A stretch of DNA of 11,742 bases from JAKITW01 sp041598875 (GTDB lineage: Bacteria > Desulfobacterota > Desulfobulbia > Desulfobulbales > BM004), in contig JBFHXP010000083.1 of assembly GCA_041598875.1 (NCBI GenBank), positions 1 through 11,742 of the forward strand, read 5' to 3'. Below are positions 5,247-11,742 of the stretch, piece by piece (position 1 is the first letter of the stretch; every line of letters starts with the position of its first letter). The notes beneath the pieces were generated by a model, which was given only the letters and a program-made list of their open reading frames with translations, was not told the DNA's origin and did not search any database. A program made the translations under genes and the position numbers.

Positions 5247-7169
5247 GTGGCAAAGCAAAATGAAATATCCTCCACTGAAAAACTGCTGAATGTTATCCGC
5301 AACGACTCTCCTGCCTCCATCAACATCACCCCGGACAGTTCCAGCATACAGAACACTCCGGAAAAAAATTTTTTCCCCTCCCCACTGTCCAGCCGTGGCG
5401 AAATCACTGTGGGCGTTGATATCGGCTACAGCGACATCAAATTGATCAAAATCAAGGCAACTTCCGAGAAGACCTTCTCGCTTCTTGAATACGCCACCGT
5501 TCCCCTTGATGCGAGAGTTTCCCGGGCCAGTGCCCAGTTCCCTGATTTTCTTCGAAAAACACTGCAGAATTTTGTCGGCGCCAACGGGAAAACAACACTC
5601 TGGTCCACTATTTCCTCGGCCGAGGTAGAGGTTAAATCACTGCTTGTTCCGAAGGTTGCCAGGAAACATCTGGCCAACAGCGTATTCTGGACCTTTAAAA
5701 AAGAAACCCCTATAAATGAACGCCTTTCGATCTTTGACTTTGAGGTCCAGGATGAGGTTTCGGACAAGGGGATACGGAAAACCGCGGTTCTCGCATACAC
5801 TGCACCAAAGAAAAACATCAACGAACTCAAAGAGTTATTTGCCGGCTGCGGCTACCCGCTCACCGGTATCACCATTGCCCCCTTTGCCCTGCAGAATCTC
5901 TTCCGCACCAACTGGGTCGCAGCCGATGCCGAGCAGGTCGTGTGTCATCTCTACATCGGCCGCGACTGGTCCCGGATTGACATCTTCTCCCATGGCCAGC
6001 TTGTCCTGATCCGCGGCATCAAGACCGGCGTTCACAGTATGGCCGAAGAACTCATAGAGGCAGTATCGGAAAAAAGAAAAACCCCATCCGCCATCGATGC
6101 GACAGATGACATTTCACTGACCCTGGAAGTGGAGGCCTCCCCGGCAACAGCACCCGATGAGCCGGAAAACCCTCTGACCATGGAGGAGGCCTGCCGGATC
6201 CTCTACAACCAGAATGGCGAAACAACCTCTCCTGCCACCAACGCCCCGGGCCCATCTCTGAGCCAGAAAGAGATATTCGAGATGATCCAACCGGCGGTGG
6301 AACGGCTGATCCGGCAGATTGAGCGGACCTTTGACCACTATGTCTCGGTCTCAGCAGGATCCGCCCCGCAGAAGGTCTACATTTCGGGAAAGGTGGACAC
6401 CTACGAAACCCTGGTCACATATATCAGCGACCAGCTTGGCCGTCCCTGCACCACCATCAATCCATTTACTCCATCCGCCGCAAACCAGAAAGGGGGATCC
6501 AGGCCTCGCAGCTCTGCGGAACGGATCTCCTATACCCTGGCCATGGGACTTGCCCTGTCGCACAACGACCGCACCCCCAATTTCCTGTACACCCACCAGG
6601 ACAAGACTCTTCAGGCCCGCACCGCCCTCTTTGAAAAGGCCGCGCTGACCTCCTTTCTCGTCGGCGCCCTGATCTGCGGCGGGATTTTTCTCTGGCAGCT
6701 GGTAGATGGAAATTCCAAGGAAACAGCGCTTGCCACCCTGGATGCCGAAATCGCCCGGTACACCATGGTGACCGACCGGGACTTCATCTCCCAGTTGACC
6801 GAGCAGGTCAAGGCAAAGAAAAAAAGGGTCAGAGAGTACAGTCAGCGGTACCTGGCCATGGCCGCTCTCAACGAGTTAACCCTCCGGACCCCGCAGAACA
6901 TTGCCCTGGCCAGCACCACATACATGGCCGAGTTGCCCGAGGCTGCCGCATCCGCCCCTGAGGAACCAGAGGTCAGAAAGAAAAAAAACATGATCATCAA
7001 CGGGATGATTTCCGGCGACCGCCAGATGCTTGACTCGGACCTTGCCGGCTATATGGTAAGGCTGGCAGGTTCACCCCTTTTCGGCCAGCCGACATTGGTC
7101 AAAAACAGCATTGACACCTATGATGGCAATGTCGTCCTCTCCTTCACCCTCTCCCTGGAACTTCTCTAA
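5247..7169 (+). CDS. PilM-PilN fusion (MshI-like), inner-membrane pilus assembly protein
   Basis: This 640-residue protein joins the two parts that connect the cytoplasmic and periplasmic sides of a type IV pilus machine. Residues about 53-460 are an actin-like PilM domain, with the phosphate-1 motif 'VGVDIGYSDIKLI' near residues 55-67, the later 'GIKTGVHSMAEELIEAV' and 'KVYISGKVDTYETL'. The first 50 residues are polar and unmatched. A low-complexity insert rich in Ala, Pro, Glu and Thr follows the 'AEELIEAV' segment. One transmembrane helix (about 468-487) and a charged coiled-coil-like segment lead to a PilN-like C-terminus with 'MIINGMISGDRQ' and 'LAGSPLFGQPTL'. The GTG at 5247 is chosen because AAGGAG lies exactly seven bases upstream and the ATG at 5242 is out of frame. 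It heads an operon in the order mshI-J-K-L-M. In T4P systems with separate pilM and pilN these are two genes; MshI proteins may be similarly composite. Confidence 0.82.
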   Translation: MAKQNEISSTEKLLNVIRNDSPASINITPDSSSIQNTPEKNFFPSPLSSRGEITVGVDIGYSDIKLIKIKATSEKTFSLLEYATVPLDARVSRASAQFPDFLRKTLQNFVGANGKTTLWSTISSAEVEVKSLLVPKVARKHLANSVFWTFKKETPINERLSIFDFEVQDEVSDKGIRKTAVLAYTAPKKNINELKELFAGCGYPLTGITIAPFALQNLFRTNWVAADAEQVVCHLYIGRDWSRIDIFSHGQLVLIRGIKTGVHSMAEELIEAVSEKRKTPSAIDATDDISLTLEVEASPATAPDEPENPLTMEEACRILYNQNGETTSPATNAPGPSLSQKEIFEMIQPAVERLIRQIERTFDHYVSVSAGSAPQKVYISGKVDTYETLVTYISDQLGRPCTTINPFTPSAANQKGGSRPRSSAERISYTLAMGLALSHNDRTPNFLYTHQDKTLQARTALFEKAALTSFLVGALICGGIFLWQLVDGNSKETALATLDAEIARYTMVTDRDFISQLTEQVKAKKKRVREYSQRYLAMAALNELTLRTPQNIALASTTYMAELPEAAASAPEEPEVRKKKNMIINGMISGDRQMLDSDLAGYMVRLAGSPLFGQPTLVKNSIDTYDGNVVLSFTLSLELL

Positions 7170-7179
7170 AGGGTACTTC

Positions 7180-7719
7180 ATGGCGAAAGAAAAGAAATTT
7201 CCCATATCCGGTAAAAGTTTTCTCCTGCTCTTCATCGGCACCACCGCCCTTCTCGCCTTTGTGCTTGTGGTCATTCTTCCGTCCCAGGCCGCGCTCCAGC
7301 GAAAAGGGAGGGAGATCACGGCCAAGGAGGCGGAACTGCAGGAAAGAAAAATCCTCTATCCGATTTATACAGACCTCATCGGCCGCCTCCAGGCCAAGGA
7401 GAACCGCACTCTCCCCTTTCCGGAGGCCGCGGCCCTGACCATGGAAGAAGTCAATGTTTTTCTGAATGATTTCAAAGGAATGGCAAAAAGCAGGGACATG
7501 GATCTCCTGCTTATCACCCCAGACTTCACCACCATGTCGGAAACACCGGACATGCTCACGATCACCGCAACCCTCAAGGGACGGTTTGGAGATTTCCGGA
7601 ACATCCTCAAAGACCTGGGAGAGACAGCCGCGCTGACCCATATTGAGGAGGTTCAGATAAACTCCGTCCCGGGGTTCAAGGAATTCCGGGTGAAATTCCG
7701 GCTGGCTCTCAAGACTTAG
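7180..7719 (+). CDS. PilO/MshJ-like pilus alignment-complex protein
   Basis: This 179-residue protein has a short cytoplasmic N-terminus, one transmembrane helix (about residues 13-34) and a charged coiled-coil-like segment (about 40-75). The periplasmic domain shows the PilO pattern of a final block 'TITATLKGRFGDFRNILKDL' followed by a conserved beta-strand ending. PilO pairs with PilN in the inner-membrane platform that links the cytoplasmic PilM to PilP and the secretin. The ATG at 7180 follows AAAGGG, and the longer frame from 7111 overlaps the previous gene without a ribosome site. The gene is ten bases after the PilM-PilN gene and 17 before the PilP-like gene. Identification rests on topology, domain pattern and operon place, as PilO proteins are poorly conserved. 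Confidence 0.75.
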   Translation: MAKEKKFPISGKSFLLLFIGTTALLAFVLVVILPSQAALQRKGREITAKEAELQERKILYPIYTDLIGRLQAKENRTLPFPEAAALTMEEVNVFLNDFKGMAKSRDMDLLLITPDFTTMSETPDMLTITATLKGRFGDFRNILKDLGETAALTHIEEVQINSVPGFKEFRVKFRLALKT

Positions 7720-7736
7720 GGAGAAAAGGAGTCACG

Positions 7737-8255
7737 ATGTCCCAACGGGAAAAAATCATCCTACTGCTTATGGCTGTGGCCATAGTTATCGGCGGATACA
7801 TCCTGCTCAACCCCACCAGCGGCAACAAGAAGGGAGTTGACAACACTGCCCTTGAACTCAAGGAAATCACCGCCATGGTGGTTCAGGCGACAGCGGACCT
7901 TGACAGCAATTCGCTCACCGAGGCGGAGACCTATGCCACAACCCGTGCTGAAGAGGAATGGGCCAGAGACGACCTTTTCATCAGCCGCCCGGCCCCATCG
8001 GTCAAGAATGAAACCGCGGAGGAAAACCCCCTGCTGGCGGATTTTGTCTACTCCGGTTTTCTCCAGGTTGCCGGCCTTAGAATGGCGATCATAAACGGGC
8101 TGGAATTCAAGGACGGCGAAATCATAGAACCAGGTGAGTTTGTGGTTCGGGCGATCCACCCGCGCAGTGTTGTGATTGAAATGACGGAAATACATGCGGA
8201 CTATGCATCCACACCATCGGAAGCAAGAAAACTTATTATCCCGCTGGCGGAATAA
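7737..8255 (+). CDS. PilP/MshK-like periplasmic alignment protein
   Basis: The 172-residue product has an N-terminal transmembrane anchor (about residues 7-25), a polar linker, and 'EEWARDDLFI' near residue 75, resembling the W-x-RDPF motif ahead of the small beta domain in PilP and GspC/GspB-type proteins. It then has 'FVYSGFLQVAGLRMAIING' and 'GEIIEPGEFVVRAIHPRSV', the beta-sandwich pattern in which PilP contacts the secretin N0 domain. It has no lipobox, so unlike classical PilP it is held by a membrane helix rather than a lipid. The ATG at 7737 has AAGGAG five bases upstream. It sits between the PilO-like gene and the secretin gene, exactly where pilP or mshK is found. Assignment is by position and fold pattern; detailed sequence identity to MshK cannot be judged by eye. 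Confidence 0.7.
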   Translation: MSQREKIILLLMAVAIVIGGYILLNPTSGNKKGVDNTALELKEITAMVVQATADLDSNSLTEAETYATTRAEEEWARDDLFISRPAPSVKNETAEENPLLADFVYSGFLQVAGLRMAIINGLEFKDGEIIEPGEFVVRAIHPRSVVIEMTEIHADYASTPSEARKLIIPLAE

Positions 8256-8299
8256 CAAATACTATGCCGGCTGAATTCGATACAAAGGGGAATGTGACC

Positions 8300-9976
8300 A
8301 TGACTCCCGGGATGACCAGATTGCACATCAGAAGCCCATGGATTTTTGCCGTTCTGGCAGCGATATTGATCCTGGCGGGATGCACCGCCCTGGAAAAAGA
8401 AGAACAGCATGCCGTCCATTTTGATGAGTGGCGGGCAAGGGCAGAGACATCAAAGGCCCACTCGCCCTCACCCAAGGCCAGGGATCTCCTCCTGCCCGCA
8501 CCGCAACTCCAGCCGCCGCCCAAAGAGGTGGTAAAAAAAGAACCGGAACCGGTACGCACCCTGCCCGAAAAAAAGGTGACCATGACCATGCGCAACACGG
8601 ATGTCAATGTCATCCTCCGCGCCCTGGCCCAGGCAGCTGACCAGAACATCATGATGAACGACGGGGTCAAGGGGACCACCCACATCAATGTCATGGACAC
8701 CCCGTGGGATCAGGTCTTTCTCGCGGTGCTGAAAACCAGGGGCCTCACCTATACCTGGGAAGGAGACATCATCCGGGTACTCTCCCTCGAGGATCTGCGC
8801 CACGACAAGGATATCAATGAAATCCAGCAGCAGCAGAAATCCATCGCAATGGAATCAAAAAAGGTAGAGCCCCTGCTGACCAAGGTCATCCCCTTGAACT
8901 TCTACACCATCGACCAGCTCTCCGAATTTACCAGCATAGAATCCAATGCCAACAGTTCCTCGAGCAGCGGCAGCGGGGACCAGGAAAATGAAGACAAAAG
9001 ACGGGTCGAGGAGTTGTTTGAAAAACAGCTCACCGTCAACGATCAGGGGATGAAGATCGGCTCTGTGACCGCGGACATCCAGACCAACTCCCTGATCGTC
9101 AATGCCCTGCGCGATGACCTGGCCAAGATTGTCAGCCTGGTAGATGAACTCGACCGGCCCACCACCCAGATCCTGCTCGAGGCCCATATCGTCGAGACCA
9201 CCAAGGAAACGGCAAGGGCCCTGGGCATCCAGTGGGGCGGCCTCTACAAGGGCAGCACCTCGGCCAATGACAACCACTACATCACCGGTGGTTCCAATTC
9301 CTACGGCGTCGGCGGACTGACCACCTCGGCGGCGTCCAGTTCCGCCGCCTTAAGCATGCCGGCCATGGTGAACCTGCCTGCGGATCTTACAGGAATGACT
9401 CTGGGCAACGGTTTCACCATGGGGCTTCTCGCCGAAAAAGTCGGTCATTATCTCCTCAATGTCCAGCTCTCGGCCCTGGAAGAGGCCAACAAGCTCCACA
9501 TCCTTTCCAGCCCGTCGATCACCACCCTCAACAACCAGATGGCGATTATCGAAAGCGGCGCCGAGATTCCCTTCCAGACGGTGGACGCCGGGTCCGGCAA
9601 CATCAATATTTCCTTCAAGGACGCGGTTCTTCGCCTGGAGGTCACACCCCATGTCATTGATACGGATCAGCTCAAGCTGATGATCATCATCAACAAGGAT
9701 GAAGTCGACTTCACCAAGACCGTTCTCGGCAACCCGACCATCATCAAGAAGACCGCCAAGACCAACCTGATCCTGGCCAACGGCGCGACCACGGTGATCG
9801 GCGGCCTGAGCAAGGAGACCGATTCCCGCGCCGACTCGGGCGTCCCCTGGATGAAAGATCTTCCCGGCATCGGCCACCTGTTCAAGAACAAAAAGAAAAG
9901 CAATGACATGGAAGAGGTTCTCATCTTCATAACCCCGCATATTCTCAGGGAAAAAACAGCCACAAAAATGCACTAG
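8300..9976 (+). CDS. mshL: MshL/PilQ-type secretin lipoprotein
   Basis: This is the outer-membrane ring through which the pilus (or secreted substrate) passes. The 558-residue product starts with a lipoprotein signal ending in 'LAGC' (Cys28). A Pro/Lys/Glu-rich linker leads to an STN/N0 domain (about residues 91-161, 'MTMRNTDVNVILRALAQAA') and an MshL-style N1 region (about 190-290) that holds a Ser/Gly-rich loop. The secretin barrel domain from about 287 shows 'LLNVQLSALEEANKLHILSS', 'IESGAEIPFQTV', 'LRLEVTPHVI' and the C-terminal 'VPWMKDLPGIGHLFK' and 'EEVLIFITPHIL' blocks. No AMIN peptidoglycan-binding domains are seen, which fits MshL better than PilQ. The ATG at 8300 has AAAGGGG nine bases upstream; the in-frame ATG at 8264 would add 12 residues before the signal and lacks a well-placed ribosome site. 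The lipid anchor suggests a self-targeting or pilotin-independent secretin. Confidence 0.9.
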   Translation: MTPGMTRLHIRSPWIFAVLAAILILAGCTALEKEEQHAVHFDEWRARAETSKAHSPSPKARDLLLPAPQLQPPPKEVVKKEPEPVRTLPEKKVTMTMRNTDVNVILRALAQAADQNIMMNDGVKGTTHINVMDTPWDQVFLAVLKTRGLTYTWEGDIIRVLSLEDLRHDKDINEIQQQQKSIAMESKKVEPLLTKVIPLNFYTIDQLSEFTSIESNANSSSSSGSGDQENEDKRRVEELFEKQLTVNDQGMKIGSVTADIQTNSLIVNALRDDLAKIVSLVDELDRPTTQILLEAHIVETTKETARALGIQWGGLYKGSTSANDNHYITGGSNSYGVGGLTTSAASSSAALSMPAMVNLPADLTGMTLGNGFTMGLLAEKVGHYLLNVQLSALEEANKLHILSSPSITTLNNQMAIIESGAEIPFQTVDAGSGNINISFKDAVLRLEVTPHVIDTDQLKLMIIINKDEVDFTKTVLGNPTIIKKTAKTNLILANGATTVIGGLSKETDSRADSGVPWMKDLPGIGHLFKNKKKSNDMEEVLIFITPHILREKTATKMH

Positions 9977-10005
9977 GCATTATTGACAGCTTCGTGGGCG
10001 GATAC

Positions 10006-11697
10006 ATGGACTATTTCAAGATACTGCATTTTCACAAAGAGCCTTTCTCCAACTCGCCGGACCCGGAAATCTTCTTCCAGTCCGAACAGCATGTGGGGTG
10101 CCTGCAGAAGCTCGAGCTCTCGATCCGGATGCGCCGCGGCCTCAACGTGGTGGTCGGCGACGTGGGCACCGGCAAGACAACCCTCTGCCGGCAGCTGATC
10201 CGGATGGTTGACAGCGATTCGAAAATCAAGGCCCATCTCATCCTCGACCCCCAGTTTGCAAGCCCGAAAGAGTTTCTTGTTACCGTATATGAGATGTTCG
10301 AGGGCAAAAAACCGGATCCTGATGCCAGTGAGCGACAGATCAAGGAACTGATCAAGCAGTACCTTTTCAAAAATGGGGTTGACGAGGAGAAAATCACCCT
10401 CCTTATTATTGACGAGGGGCAGAAACTGCCGGCCCACTGCCTTGAGGTTGTACGGGAGTTTCTCAACTACGAAACAAACAATTTCAAGCTGTTGCAGACA
10501 GTCATCTTTGCCCAGAAGGAGTTTGAGCCCCAGATTGCCGCCCTCAAGAATTTTACCGACCGGATCAACTACTTCCAGGCACTCGCCCCGCTTACCTTCC
10601 GGGAAACCAGGGAGCTGATCCAGTTCCGCCTGGACAAGGCCAGTGATACAGGAAAAAGCACTCCCTCCTTTACCTATGCGGCCCTGGCGGTCATCTATCT
10701 TGCCACCAACGGATTCCCCAGGAAGATTGTGAACCTCTGCCACGCGATCATCCTTACCCTGATCATCCAGAACCGCAGACAGGCCGGAGGCTTTCTCGCC
10801 TTTCGCAACGCCCAGAAGGTTTTCCCGGAAAAGGCGCGAGCCTGGCGGCAGGTGAAAATCGGTTCCCTGGTCGGTTTTTTCCTTGTCCTGCTTGTCACCG
10901 GGCTGGGAGCGGAGCGACTGGCCTCCCTCAATCGGCCGGAATCGGAGAATCCGGTCCCACCACCGCCCGCCTCGGTGCCGACAAAAACACCGGACACCCA
11001 TGGAGGTGAAAAGCCCCAATCCCTTCCCCCCGTGACAGCGCCATCCAACGGCGGGATGCCGGCGGCAGCCATGCCACAGGATCAGGCCCAACTGCCGCTA
11101 CCCGTTGCGGGCACAACACCCGAAGCCGGGGCCACACCGACGGAACACGCGAAGCCTCTGCCCCGCCAGTCGCCGGCAGATTCCAGACCGGTTGCCGCCG
11201 TGGGCTCAGACACGTCCTGGTCCGACCTTGAAATCCTGGGCGAAATCAGCGCCCGGAACAGTGAGACGCTGGGAGAGATGATCCGCAGGGTTTACGGACC
11301 CTACAGCTTTACCCCGGAAAATACCCGCCGGGTGCTGGCCCAGAACCCAAACCTCAAGAATCCGGATCGACTGGAAATCGGCCAGAAGATACTCTTTCCC
11401 GCCATCCCCCTGCGACTCACCCCGCTTTCCGACCGGGTCATCTGGGTCCGGACCGGGTCTGCGGAAAATCTGGAAGATGCCTACCGTTTTCTCCAGCGCC
11501 ACGACACCCCGGAAACACCGATGATCATCATTCCCGGTCACGGAGAAGCGGAACGGATTGAATTCACCATTCTTCTCGAACAGTACTATCTGGACCGTGA
11601 AACAGCGCAGAGCGCCATTGCCGCGTTGCCGGGGGAATTGAAGACAGAGGCGGAAATAGTTGTCGGCCTGGACAGAAATCGTAACTACTTTCAGTAA
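10006..11697 (+). CDS. ExeA/MshM-like AAA ATPase with transmembrane, LysM-like and SPOR-like domains
   Basis: This 563-residue protein begins with the ExeA-type start 'MDYFKILHFHKEPFSNSPDP'. Walker A is 'GDVGTGKTT' (residues 51-59) and Walker B is 'LLIIDEG' (Asp136-Glu137). Later come 'DRINYFQALAPLT' and 'NGFPRKIVNLC', as in ExeA/MshM ATPases. One transmembrane helix lies at about 285-303, followed by a Pro/Ala-rich linker to about 400. A LysM-like module follows ('ETLGEMIRRVYGPY' to 'NPDRLEIGQKILFP', about 418-467). The last 90 residues, with 'IEFTILLEQYYLDRETAQSA' and 'IAALPGEL', resemble a SPOR domain. Family ExeA uses ATP and peptidoglycan binding to help assemble the secretin through the cell wall, and this layout suits that role. 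The ATG at 10006 after GGGCGGA is preferred to the GTG at 9994, because family proteins begin at M-x-Y-F and no ribosome site precedes the GTG. The SPOR call is the least certain part. Confidence 0.85.
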   Translation: MDYFKILHFHKEPFSNSPDPEIFFQSEQHVGCLQKLELSIRMRRGLNVVVGDVGTGKTTLCRQLIRMVDSDSKIKAHLILDPQFASPKEFLVTVYEMFEGKKPDPDASERQIKELIKQYLFKNGVDEEKITLLIIDEGQKLPAHCLEVVREFLNYETNNFKLLQTVIFAQKEFEPQIAALKNFTDRINYFQALAPLTFRETRELIQFRLDKASDTGKSTPSFTYAALAVIYLATNGFPRKIVNLCHAIILTLIIQNRRQAGGFLAFRNAQKVFPEKARAWRQVKIGSLVGFFLVLLVTGLGAERLASLNRPESENPVPPPPASVPTKTPDTHGGEKPQSLPPVTAPSNGGMPAAAMPQDQAQLPLPVAGTTPEAGATPTEHAKPLPRQSPADSRPVAAVGSDTSWSDLEILGEISARNSETLGEMIRRVYGPYSFTPENTRRVLAQNPNLKNPDRLEIGQKILFPAIPLRLTPLSDRVIWVRTGSAENLEDAYRFLQRHDTPETPMIIIPGHGEAERIEFTILLEQYYLDRETAQSAIAALPGELKTEAEIVVGLDRNRNYFQ

Positions 11698-11721
11698 CAC
11701 CACACAGGGGCTGCGAAAACA

Positions 11722-11742
11722 GTGAAGAAGAAAAGATTGGGG
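11722..11742 (+). CDS. Start of a probable GspE/PilB/MshE-type assembly ATPase (cut by window edge)
   Basis: Seven codons are visible from a GTG at 11722, reading M-KKKRLG, with AGGGG about 11 bases upstream. GspE/PilB/MshE ATPases often begin with a short basic stretch followed by LG, and in MSHA loci mshE follows mshM closely (with mshN between). The gene lies 24 bases after the mshM-like stop on the same strand. This is an inference from seven residues and position only. Confidence 0.4.

Noticed and set aside
5242..5289. Mini-ORF starting at ATG 5242 (15 codons) overlapping the PilM-PilN start
   Set aside because: The ribosome site AAGGAG is only two bases from this ATG but seven from the GTG at 5247, which opens the real gene; no sign of a leader peptide function.
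9973..11091. Long minus-strand open frame of 372 codons
   Set aside because: It is antisense to the ATPase gene with intact Walker motifs and has no recognisable domain.
1..11742. CRISPR arrays, insertion sequences, rRNA or prophage genes
   Set aside because: No regularly spaced repeats, transposase motifs, rRNA segments or phage structural genes were seen.

Overview
The window looks like a piece of a Desulfobacterota (former Deltaproteobacteria) chromosome, most likely an anaerobe of the sulfate-reducer type. The evidence is a MetV (methylene-tetrahydrofolate reductase C-terminal family) gene next to HdrC-like and MvhD-like electron-transfer genes, molybdopterin-guanine-dinucleotide genes (mobB, mobA), a BioD with the 'YQKW' variant, and an MSHA-like type IV pilus locus. 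The taxonomic placement is inferred from gene content and protein style, because no rRNA is present.

Layout: (1) Positions 1-630, + strand: the C-terminal part of a HipA-family serine/threonine kinase, cut by the left edge. (2) About 650-893, - strand: a frameshifted remnant of moeA that directly abuts the end of mobA. (3) 885-3853, - strand: a tightly packed operon, read from right to left as HdrC-like protein with four cubane-cluster motifs, MvhD/FlpD-like protein, MetV, MobB, MobA and the dead moeA piece. Gaps are 16, -4, 13 and -14 bases, so these are very probably co-transcribed. (4) 3854-4222: a 369-base non-coding stretch containing the leader and a candidate promoter for that operon. 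(5) 4223-4981, - strand: bioD as a lone biotin gene. (6) 4982-5246: a divergent promoter region with a 14-base perfect palindrome and a leader hairpin. (7) 5247-11697, + strand: a pilus or secretion operon encoding a PilM-PilN fusion (MshI-like), PilO/MshJ-like, PilP/MshK-like, an MshL/PilQ-type secretin lipoprotein, and an ExeA/MshM-like AAA ATPase carrying a transmembrane segment plus LysM-like and SPOR-like periplasmic domains. (8) From 11722: the first seven codons of a further gene that looks like the start of a GspE/PilB/MshE assembly ATPase.

How the genes fit together: the left operon joins a methylene-tetrahydrofolate reductase partner (MetV) to heterodisulfide-reductase-type iron-sulfur carriers, and shares its transcript with the genes that make bis-MGD cofactor for formate dehydrogenases and similar enzymes. 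This points to the methyl branch of the reductive acetyl-CoA pathway, although MetF, HdrA and HdrB are not in the window. The right operon builds the inner-membrane alignment complex, outer-membrane secretin and peptidoglycan-anchoring ATPase of an MSHA-like type IV pilus (or related secretion machine), in the order known for mshI-J-K-L-M. An mshN-like gene is absent between the mshM-like gene and the presumed mshE.

The points most worth a second look are the four-cluster HdrC/MvhD/MetV/MobBA operon, the moeA remnant whose DNA appears to supply mobA's stop codon, the AAA-TM-LysM-SPOR protein, and the palindrome in front of bioD.
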